In this document: positions 55,135-64,000 of the stretch, in pieces | Layout of the letters: every line of letters starts with the position of its first letter | Position numbering within the stretch: position 1 is the stretch's first letter | DNA from: Aquanectria penicillioides | Taxonomy: Eukaryota > Ascomycota > Sordariomycetes > Hypocreales > Nectriaceae | Length of the DNA: 64,000 bases | Direction: 5' to 3' | NCBI GenBank assembly: GCA_003415625.1 | Contig: PYIU01000002.1 | Location: 3,100,001 to 3,164,000, forward strand | Notes under the pieces: generated by a model | The model's database searches: none | What the model was told of the DNA's origin: nothing | Seen by the model: only the letters and a program-made list of their open reading frames with translations | Program-made: the position numbers and the translations under genes

Positions 55135-55899
55135 CGTCAAAAGCCAAGGGTATAAGCGCGATTCTAGTTCGCCCGGGGATTCAAGTCGGAAATGTAGCGC
55201 CTTCGCCTACCAGTGAAAAGCCAAGATAGGAGATGCAACCCGTCTTGACCAAGTGAAGTGCAGCAAGCGGATGCAGAAGTGACGTTGGAGGTAGAATGTG
55301 GAAACGAGGAGGGGCGGGAGCTTCCGTGAGCGGGACCAAAAATACGTAGGTAGGTAGTTTGCGGGATGAAATGTGAGGGGCTGGGGGACGATAACTGCTG
55401 TGGCTTGGGACAGAATTAGATCTAATATTGCTACAACCGCCCTTGAGTGTTTGATTCACGATAATTTGCGAGTGTTGCAATTCTTTGGTTTTTTTTTCTT
55501 GTTCCTTGAATTTTTTTTTCTTCTTCTAATTCGATCTTCGATTTTTCTCTGGTACAGGGAAACTGTGCCTGTCGTCAAAAAGCGCACGCACACACAAGAT
55601 TTGGTCACCAATATCAATAGCCCTCAGCCCCCCCTCTCGGTCAACAGTCTTTGGAAGTGATTCGTTCACTGTTTGATTCTATTTACCGAGAAGAGTGCCT
55701 TCACTACACCCCTCTCCCATCTCAATGCTGGGGGGAATAGAAGACCATAGATGCTAAAACCGGCTACGCCATTCGCAACCCTCGTTTTTCGTCAGATTTC
55801 TTTTGCCCCAACCATGTTATTAACACAGAGCGGTATCAATGTACCCCGTTCCCAAACCCCATCCCCTCCAGTTTGCCATTCTCTTTTGTGTCGTAAATC
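55135..55899. other. Intergenic between GRF gene and eIF3m
   Basis: T-rich runs lie near 55485-55530. It holds the GRF gene promoter and the eIF3m 3' end. No RNA gene was recognised. Confidence 0.45.
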
Positions 55900-57343
55900 T
55901 TAATCGTCATTGTCGGTTCGCTCGCGCTGCTGACGGCGACCGCCCTGACCACCGGTCTGGCCGCTGCCGGATCCAGCATTGGCTACCTTTCGCTCCAGCT
56001 CCTGCTGCTCTCGCTCCTTCTGGGCCTTGGCGTTGGTCTGCTCCTGGCGCAAGACGCCCAGGACGTTCTGGAGTGTCGACCGCCAGTGATCCACGCGGGT
56101 GGAGAGCTCCTGGTACTGCTTCTGGCCGAAAACTCGGTAGGTCACCTTGTGGACGAGGAACATGCGGCGCTGTTGAGACAGCTTGCCCTCGACCAGGCCG
56201 GCGCGGATAACATCGATAGCCCACATCTCAATCTCCTCTTGGGGGATCTGGAGCGCCTTGGTGATCTTGGCGTACTCAATCTCGCGGCTGGGGGTGGCAG
56301 CCGCCAGACTGGCAAAGGTAAGAAGCCGCATCTTGCGGTGGAGCCTCTCGTGGTCCAGCTTCTCCTTGTCAACCCAGCCATCATGCTCCTCGTTGAAGTC
56401 GTTGTAGTCCTCAAGGTCCTGCTCCGCAAAGATATCCAGCAGTTGAGAGTAGACGGGTTGGGTATCGCTAAGGGCCTGCACACTTGGGATGGCTCGCAGG
56501 TCTTGGAAGAGGAAGTAGGTGTTAGAAAGGAGAGCCATCTTGACGGCACGGAGGGATAATCGCTGCGCCTCCTCGGAAGAGACATCGTCGCCATCAAATG
56601 TTCGAAGGGCCTTGAGGATGTACTGGTAGGCTTGCCTAGGGGGACAGTTAGCAAAGATGATCCAATCACGAACGCCGAAATTTGACATTGGCTCAATGCT
56701 GGCCTCGCTCTTTTTTTCCTTGAAAGACAAAAGGCCTGCATCTCGCAATGCCATATCTGATGAAAGGTCCAACTCACGATTCCTCGCCAGCCTCCAGGGC
56801 CACTTCGGCAACCTCCTCGTAAATCTTGCGCTGGTAGTCGGCAGCGGTGCCCCAGGCCTCAAGCCACCCAGGAAGCCTCTCGAGGTACGATCGCAGGCTC
56901 TCGTACATGCCGTGGGCTCGGAGGAATTTGAGGATCTCCATGAAGACACGGGCGCGGATGGGGTCGGCAGGCTCGAGCAGGTTGAAGACAGTGGTCAGGG
57001 CGTTAAGAGACAGACCAACACCGTGAACGGGAGAGTTCATCAAGGGCTTGGCGAAGGTGCTGCATAGTGTGGGCAGGAACTTCTTGGGGTCGGAGGACTG
57101 CAGGACCAGGTGGATCATGAGGTTGGAGGCAGCAGTGTACTCCTTCTCGGGGACGGTGTTGAGAGCGTTGGAGGCGGCGATGAGCTTGGTCAGAACATCC
57201 TCGGTTGAGGGCTTCTTGTCCTGGCTCAGCAGTTGCTTGGCATCCTCAGCCTTGAGATAGTCGGCCATCTCGACGGCAAGGTCGTCGAAGGATCCATCGA
57301 CGAAGAGGAGCTGGGGCTGGCCAGCAGGCTTGGGGGCGGCCAT
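55900..57343 (-). CDS. eIF3m: Eukaryotic translation initiation factor 3 subunit M
   Basis: Exons 57343-56778 and 56635-55900 encode 433 residues. The 142-nt intron (GTGAGT donor, CCTAG end) joins LEAGEES to [13 protein letters not shown] in phase. eIF3m is a PCI-domain subunit of the eIF3 complex that assembles on the 40S ribosome with initiator tRNA and mRNA. The N-terminal half is helical ([20 protein letters not shown], then [20 protein letters not shown]). The PCI domain (about residues 210-370) contains [40 protein letters not shown] and [20 protein letters not shown]. The C-terminus is a basic, Gln/Gly-rich tail ([19 protein letters not shown]). Start is the MAAPKPAG methionine at 57343. 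The frame is open further upstream but crosses a C13 tract and is probably leader. PCI domains mediate subunit contacts in eIF3. Confidence 0.94.
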
Positions 57344-57360
57344 GATGCCTTTTACCTCTC

Positions 57361-57373
57361 GGGGGGGGGGGGG
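57361..57373 (-). repeat. C13 tract in the eIF3m leader
   Basis: Thirteen G on the plus strand, so C13 in the message, end 17 bases before the eIF3m start codon. The tract sits in the presumed 5' leader. Confidence 0.9.
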
Positions 57374-58161
57374 TAAATCGATCTCGGTCAGTCGGTCGGC
57401 CGGTCGGATCACGGTAATCGAGTCGATGGCGATCTCGAAAGCGTCGGGGGAGGGGCGTGCAACGTCGACGAGCGGAATAATGTGAATGTGAGCGTCCCGT
57501 TCGAGCAGGGTCGGCGCCCGAATAGCCCTCTGGTGGGGCTTGGATTGTGCCACCCCGCCAAATTTTCTGCCGCGCTCATTGTGTGGGCGCTAAGCGAGGG
57601 CGGTGACGCGGAGGAACTTTCGGGCCGTTATCTCTTATCGCCAACATGAACATGTGTCGGTACCTAGGTATGTATCCCTGGACGTAGGTTCCCATCTACA
57701 CCAATTGTATGTGCCCTTCTAGCTAAATTGGTTGATGCTCGCCAGGACTCTCAAAAATCCCTAGATACTGTTGGTAGGTATGAAAACAAGAATTGATAAG
57801 GTAAAGAGGTAGGTAGAAAGATAGGAAATGCCATTGCCAATGATCCCTCGCAATCTTCAGCCATCCCATCTTTTTTTTTTGTCGTCACAGCGGGCAGTCA
57901 GACCACCCCCAAGATCCGAACCCACAGCGCCTGCATAAAAAATAAAATAATAGTCCAAATCAAATGAGTCCCTTACACATCCATCCCTAAAGTGCGGCCT
58001 GTATCCGCCATCTATAAGATAACCGTTTCCACCAAAGATAAAACGGACCAAAACCCCGTAACACATAATACGAAACACATCCTAATGCAGGATGTCAGGG
58101 CCCACGCTACCAGTTCGCACAAAATTTCACGTCATCTCTCATCGACCCTTAGTCTTGCCCA
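57374..58161. other. Intergenic between eIF3m and the RAD53-type gene
   Basis: Both flanking genes are on the minus strand. AT-rich DNA lies near 57930-57960 and CTAGGTA/TAGGTAG motifs near 57660-57820. No RNA gene was recognised. Confidence 0.45.
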
Positions 58162-60441
58162 CTATGTTCTTCGCCTTGCCGGCTGCATCCGTGGGGGGTA
58201 AATGCTCGAATCTTCATTTGCGAAAAGCTCTTGGTCCCCCTTGCCACCAAGCTCCATAAACACTTCTGGGGCCCGTTGATGAGCGGGTCCCGCTTCCTTG
58301 GGCGCGTTGGTCACGCGGCCCTTGTTTTTCGAGAACACCTTGACCGGGTTCTTATCCTTACCCACCTCCAACTGAGCCGTAACTTGGACCGTGTTGAGGG
58401 ATGAGAGTAGTGTGCGCTCGCGGGCTGGAGCGCGGCGGTTGACCTCAAGGCCGGCAATGCCTCCAACGAGGCCACCAGTGCTGTCGTTTACATTTGGTGT
58501 CGTCTGGTTGAGCCAAGGGTGCGCCAAACACTGGTCAATAGTATATCTCTTGTCAGCATCGACAATCAGCATAGAGTCGATGAGTTCAACTATTATCAGT
58601 TAGCCCCATGGCCTGCAACAGAGAGAAGCCGGGATTCTTACGAGCGGGATCTCCAACAGAGTCCCAGTATGGGGAAGGGTAGTCAAATCGACCACTCTTG
58701 ATCTGCTGAGACAGGGTGAAGGGAAAATCGCGGGAGTAGAGCTCATCGGAAAATGGTGGGAAACCGCAAAGGCAGATGTACAACACGACACCAAGTGACC
58801 AGATGTCTACAGCCTTGGTGTACTTGCGCTGCTTTGAGTCGGCGAGAATCTCCGGAGCAACATAGCTGGGTGTTCCACAAAGAGTGGTCGTGAAAGACTC
58901 CTCTCCGATGATCTTAGCCAAGCCAAAGTCCGCGAGCTTAACGTGCAAGTTCTTGTCAACTAGCAAGATATTCTCGGGTTTGATATCACGGTGGACAATA
59001 TTGCGCTCATGCTAAGTACCAGGAATGTCAGCCAAGGGGCCCAATCTACAATGCTCGGGCAGTTAGGAAAGCTTACAAGATACTTGATGCCCTGGAAAAG
59101 TTGTACAAACAGTTTACGGGTCTCATCTTCGCTGAGCTTCTGCTTCATAACGATATAGTTGAAAAGTTCACCCTCCGGGGCAAGCTCTAAGACCAGGTAG
59201 ACCCGGTCACGTTCGTAGAACGTATCCTTGAGGCAGAGAACATTAGGGTGGCTGACGCCCATGAGGACGCCAATCTCCTGTTGCAGACCCTCTGTCTTGG
59301 ACCGATCCTCGATTCCAGGGTGCTTGGTGAAGATCTTGACGGCGTATCGCTGGCCGGTAGACTTCTCCACGCAGAGGTAAACTTCGGCGAAGTGGCCCTT
59401 GCCAAGTTTCTCGAGAAGTGTGTATTGTTGCTTGAAGGCGCTTGTTTGACGGCTCTTGGGGTATCGGAAAACGAAGCGCGCCTTGCCATGCACAGCAATC
59501 TCGTCCTGCTCCTCTAGTTCGCGTCGCTGGTTTCGGCCTACAATGGCCTCATTGACGTAAGTACCATTACTTGAGAGGTCCTCTACAATCGCCACGGCAT
59601 CTGTGCCCTTATTCTCGGTGAAGATCAAGCAGTGTCGGTTCGAAACGATGCCGTCGTTAACCACAATGTCTACAAGGAAAGCAATTAGAGATATCCCGAG
59701 GCGCATACACGAGGTTACTTACCACACTCGGGATGTCGGCCGATTAGGTAGCCGCCCGAAGAAGTACCCTTGCTCTTCTTCTTCTCGTAGGCTTCCTCTT
59801 CCCTCAGGGAGGGCGCCTTCCCCTTGGAGTACTTGGGGTCAGTCTTTGCTGCATCCGCGACGGGATCGGGAAGTGCGCAGGCGCTGCGCTTCTTGAGAAC
59901 TATGGGTTTTTCGCCATACTTGGGGTCTAAGGGGACGAGATATCCCCAGACGCCCTCGCCAACCTCATCTTCAATGTCTTCGGAAATGGCAGGATGGCGA
60001 TCGACGAACTGGCTGAGTGGCTGAGTGTCCTGAGGCGGCGATGACAAGGCCTGGCCTTGGGAGAAGGCCTCCTCAGTCTTTTTGGGTGTGACCTCCTCGA
60101 GTCTGCGGCCAGGAGGAGTCGCAGTAGGCTCTTTGTAAGCCTCACTCGACTCCTCGGTGGTGAGATGTGTGACTGGCGAAGGGAGGTGCTGCTTGTTGGC
60201 GACGGGGGTTTTGTTGGCAGAATCAGGCGACAGAGGATCAGAGCGGCGGGCCTTTTTCGTGTCTGTTTCGTCTTCTGGCAAGGAGTTCTGAAGGATTTAG
60301 ATCAAGTCAGCGAAAACGGCCAAGATGGATGATTTGCGGCGACGGCTGTGGCGACAGCGATGGCAGTTCGGGAGACATGGTACGGGAGGAAAGACTAACG
60401 CGCGGGCGCTTCAATTGGCTCTTTTCGGTCTGCGGAGCCAT
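58162..60441 (-). CDS. RAD53: DNA-damage checkpoint kinase, FHA plus Ser/Thr kinase (RAD53/Chk2, Neurospora PRD-4 type)
   Basis: Exons 60441-60400, 60287-59723, 59669-59077, 59011-58642 and 58589-58162 encode 665 residues, with all phases consistent. The N-terminus holds SQ/TQ sites (PPQDTQPLSQF), targets of ATM/ATR kinases. A single FHA domain spans about residues 190-275 (YLIGRHPECGDIVVNDGIVS, NRHCLIF, EDLSSNGTYVN), which binds phosphothreonine. The kinase domain runs from about 285 to 565: Gly loop LGKGHFAEVYL, catalytic Lys in YAVKIF, IVHRDIKPEN (residues 407-409 HRD), DFG at 428-430, GTPSYVAPE, and AVDIWSLGVVLYICLCGFPP. It ends AHPWLNQTT and a basic, disordered C-terminus (about 100 residues). 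One FHA domain rather than the two of yeast Rad53 matches filamentous-fungal Chk2 orthologues, which also reset the circadian clock in Neurospora. All catalytic motifs are intact. Confidence 0.95.
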
Positions 60442-62576
60442 ATCGGCCACGGCGAAGCTCGATGGGAGCTTGAGAGAAGCAACGAGAAGACGAGCACAAG
60501 AGTTTGCAAAACGAAAAGCGGAGGTGGTTGAGGGGGGATGTTGCCTGGTGAGAAAGGAAGTATGTGCCGTGAAGAAGTCCCCGGGGCCGGACTGTTGTAC
60601 GTGAGCGTGAGTGGAGGAGGGAGCCTAGAGTGCTACAGGACTAGAGGCTAGAGGCTCGAGCTAGGGTCCTGGGTAGAGGGAGGTCAAGCCACACTGGCTG
60701 GACTCGTGGGACTGGGCCCCCCCGGAAAAAAAAAAAGCGTCGAGGAAAAGCAGGCACGCACGACAGAGACACAGCCAAGTACCGTGGCACCTCGCTGTTC
60801 ATACGGGCTGGACCTGTTGGCCTGTTGGTGCAGGTGGAAACGGCAGGGGGACTAAGGAGAGACACCTGGATCATCACACATGTAAGGCTGAATTTCTCCA
60901 GGCCAGGTCATACATACATGATACATCCCGTACACGCGCACACACATTCTTACAACGCTTCCAACCGCGTACCGCTGGGAGGTGCCGTCAATATCAATGT
61001 GCACAGCCCATTTGGAAAAGTGGAGGGGCCCGGGAGCGGCAGCTTACAGCCCCAAAATGACATACTGAATGTACTCCGTATCCTGCTTCTTGACATCTGC
61101 CTGTGGCTTAGACGGGTCCGTCCTCCCACCCAGGGATTCCACCATCATCATCTGGGCACCCGCGGGAGCGCCGTAGCGAATCGCTACAGTGGATGCAGCA
61201 GCGGATACCCGCTAAATTGCCCACTGAGACCAAGCGCGACGTGTGTGTCACTCCCGCTACGCCAGTGACTCGATGCGCACACGCGAAGAATGTTCGGCTG
61301 TGCTCCAGTCCAACAGATGCCAGTGGATGATGGATGTCAGGTAAGTTACCAAAGCTTGCATCTTCCGTCATGTCTGCAGGGAAAGCTGCATCCGTCCCCG
61401 CCATGCCTCCTCCAACGGCCGCCGCTCCATGAACGCTTTCCGTCTCAGTCACAAATGATGCTATTCCAGTTGGTCATCAGTCACCCTCCACCCCCCCCCC
61501 CCCCCCCCCCCCGGTCATTCACATGGAAGCATCAGTTGCTACCTACTACTGCTTCATCAGCACCTTCTCTTTGCTTGGGCACCTGTCACTGATCAATGTC
61601 TTACATCCCTCGTCTTTGACCACAAGCCACTGCCATCACCTGCCCAGCCCATCTGCCGTCTAACTATTCCGTAGTCCGCCCTAGCCCATCCTGAACTGTC
61701 CATCATCCCACATTGTCAAATGGGTCGCTCGACCAGTCACGTTCAACGCCAGTATGCGCCCTGTCCGTTTCCCTGCACACGAGTTTCGTCACGCGTCATG
61801 ACTCAATGGGGGAACCACCGAGTAGCATAAAATTTTCAAGGAAACTAAAAAAAAAAATCGGCAAACGCGCCACATCCGCCTGTTGTCCGTACCCTGTTCT
61901 GATGTTCATGTCCAATAAAATCATAAAGGGAAAGAAAAAAAAAAGCCAGGCACGACTACTAAATGATAAGTGAATTGGCTATATACGTATTCACAGCTAG
62001 TGTGAAACTCATTACTCCTATCTTATGCAGCTCCAAGCACTACGGTGTGCTGCGTGTCATGAATTATGAGAGCGTCCTCGAGTATCGGCATTACCATTAT
62101 TCAATATCCATGCCTTCCGCTGCTACTTCACAACGGACAACAACAAACAGCCTATCCAAACCCTCGCTCGTCAAGCCAGATCTATTTTGCCTAGGTCGAC
62201 TCGTCGTGCCGACTTGTAGGCACTTTAGACCCTCCATTCCGGGTCTCAAAAGGAGAAAATAGCCATGGGTTTCCCTCCTCTCCCTCGTCCCTCTCACATC
62301 CAGATGCGTGTGCGGCATCTCTCTGATATCGCTGTCACTTTGCAAGATTGGTCTCTCCGTTGACAGCAAAACGGACATGCATTCGTCTCAACGCCATAAA
62401 ACTCCCTGTGTCCATCCTTCCCCGATCAATAATTCCGCCCATGCGTCGTTGTGATGAAAATTGCCGTCATTGCCCAAAGTTCAAAGTCATTCGCCCTCCC
62501 AGCTCCTTAACCGAGATAATTCGTACAGGTGGTAGCAGAGTCCGAAGCCTGCCAGTCGATCCTAGAATCCGGGCTC
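60442..62576. other. Gene-free stretch of 2.1 kb
   Basis: It lies between the kinase promoter and the 3' end of the ArfGAP gene. It contains a C22 tract and scattered A runs. Frames up to 147 codons lack support. No RNA gene was recognised. Confidence 0.45.
61491..61512. repeat. C22 homopolymer
   Basis: Twenty-two consecutive C residues in intergenic DNA. The exact length is unreliable in assemblies. Confidence 0.9.
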
Positions 62577-64000
62577 CTATTTCTCGGGGATTGCAGTTCT
62601 AGCTAGTCTACCCCCTGTGCTCACTCGCTTCTGTAGGCGGGCCTCTTTCTCACGTCGCAGTTTCTCAGCTGCGCTCATGTTAGCAGGCAATGAGGGCACT
62701 GCGTCGCTCGAACCAGCGCTCCGTCCTCGCTTCTGTTCCACATACAACTGCGCAAATCGGCCCAAGGGGAACGCAGGCATAGTAGTAGGGATTTCAGCTC
62801 CATTCTGAACCAGCAATTCAGCCACAGGGAATGGCACGGGTTTTCCGTCAGAATCTGACCCTGGTTGTCCTGGAGCTGCTGAAGGCGCTGCCGGGTCGGC
62901 CGCGGCCAGGGCCAGCCAGACAGCATGAGTCCCTCTCATTTTGTCAACAGTGTTGGGATTGGCCTTTAATGCCAAAGCATAGAGAACTTGCTGGATCTCG
63001 TTCTTCTTAATAGCTGCCAAAAGCGTCTCATCTGCAGTAGCATATCGCGATAGTGTTGGTGAGATCGGCTCAACAAAGACCCTGTCCACATATTTTGCCG
63101 TGATAAACCGGAGTCGTTGCTCCCGGGTCGCTTGAGCCGTGGGTTTCAAAGACTGGTCCAACCTAGCTTCCCACACCATGTTTGACACTCGGTTGCCAAT
63201 GAGCAGGAGGATCTCGACAATATCGACGGTGAACGACTTGATATCAAGGGTGAGGGATCGCACTTTACTGATGTGAGTGCCTAGTGACCGGTGGATCCCG
63301 CTGCACTCGATACAAAGGATAATTCCCAAATTAATCGATACCCATTCCACCTTGGAACCAGAACCGCAATCTGCGCACCATAAATTACCTTGATCATTGT
63401 CTCGAACCATTTGAAGCAGCCTATCAGGATTCTCATCATATCCAGAGCTCGGCGTTCGGACTGCGGTCGGTCGAGCGCCCACCGTGATGCGACGGCTCGG
63501 AATTCCACTATTGGAACTGCTGTTGTGATTTCCGTGACTCAATGATTGTGTCTTTCCAGTAAGCACAGAACCGATATCCCTCTTAAGGGATGAGTCACCG
63601 TTGGACGAAGTTGGTTTGTCCTGGTATGCCCGACCCTCCATTGCGCTTTGGAGAGCATTGTTGATGGACATAATCCAACTGTTCATGTCCTCTTCAGATG
63701 TCGCTTGGTACACACGCTTGAAGTTAGGGGTAATGACCTCGAAACAAAATCGCCGTTCGGCGTTCCGAGCTTCTCGAACTGATGCCATTCGAAGGTCGAT
63801 TGGGTCGATGTGAAGATCTAATTTCTGCTTCCAATTGCTGTACTCTGAGAGCTTGCCTTGGTCCAATACGATCCAGAATCTATGCGTGATTAGCAGAGCC
63901 AAATGGTTTTTAAAACGTCCGAACTCACTTATGCCAGCCCTGTTTGTTCAGGTTGCGGGGATCCACGTGTCCTCCTGGTCGATTGAGGGCCCAAAGGAGT
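62577..64000 (-). CDS. PH and ArfGAP domain protein, 5' end cut by window edge
   Basis: Exon 63879-62577 and the tail of an upstream exon (from 63929 past the edge) are visible. The 49-nt intron has a GTGAGT donor and GCATAG end and joins KQGWHK to FWIVLDQGK in phase. The upstream part belongs to a PH domain that ends near ERRFCFEVITPNFKRVYQAT and NSWIMSINNAL. A Ser-rich linker follows. The ArfGAP zinc finger WCADCGSGSKVEWVSINLG, then ILCIECSGIHRSLGTHISKV, has the C-x2-C-x16-C-x2-C pattern and the conserved Arg of the catalytic finger (IHRSLG). This class activates GTP hydrolysis by Arf GTPases in Golgi and endosomal traffic. C-terminal ankyrin-like helices may follow (AIKKNEIQQVLYALALKANP). 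A BAR domain is expected before the PH domain, outside the window. About 458 residues are visible. Confidence 0.92.

Overview
The window is nuclear DNA of a filamentous ascomycete, most likely a sordariomycete and possibly Hypocreales. Protein-coding genes carry short introns (mostly 49-75 nt) with GT donors, CTAAC/CTGAC-type branch points and AG acceptors. The recognisable proteins are typical of Pezizomycotina: a Chk2/RAD53-type FHA kinase, a GH6 glycoside hydrolase, a MARVEL protein, a fungal Hsp70-like ATPase and a PX/DUF3818 protein. No prokaryotic, viral or transposon genes were recognised.

Layout. 0-8 kb: the 3' side of a membrane-anchored helical-repeat protein (cut by the left edge), NOP14, a GPATCH11-like G-patch protein, a small Cys-rich protein and a four-TM MARVEL protein. 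10-19 kb: an MFS transporter, an Hsp70-like ATPase, a coiled-coil protein of unknown function and an ERJ5-like ER J-protein. 21-22.5 kb: a secreted, cysteine-free GH6 enzyme. 24.8-26.5 kb: a cluster of three initiator tRNA-Met genes. 28-33 kb: a small membrane protein and a large proline/serine-rich protein. 33-39 kb: gene-poor. 39-48 kb: CGR1, a tail-anchored coiled-coil protein and a PX/DUF3818 protein. 50-60.5 kb: SDH1, a GRF zinc-finger protein, eIF3m and a RAD53/Chk2 kinase. 62.6-64 kb: a PH-ArfGAP protein cut by the right edge.

The outstanding observation is the initiator tRNA-Met cluster. Each of the three genes is split into exons of 25, 20 and 27 nt by two introns of 53-59 nt. The introns lie at tRNA positions 26/27 and 46/47, not at the canonical 37/38. 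They look like pre-mRNA introns: GTACGT/GTATGT/GTAAGC donors, a TAAC branch motif and a CAG or TAG end. The exons are identical in all three copies and join into a perfect 72-nt eukaryotic initiator tRNA, while the introns have diverged. Each gene is followed by a Pol III-type T run. This points to initiator tRNA precursors spliced by the spliceosome, which I do not recall having been described.

A second pattern is technical or mutational. Several well-conserved genes (NOP14, Hsp70-like, proline-rich protein, tail-anchored protein, GRF protein, PX protein) each need a one-base frame correction, mostly beside short G or C runs. Several housekeeping functions (ribosome biogenesis: NOP14, CGR1; translation initiation: eIF3m, initiator tRNA; respiration: SDH1; DNA-damage signalling: RAD53) sit in this window, but I see no operon-like or pathway cluster. 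Coding exon coordinates were worked out by hand from splice-site phase and family conservation.
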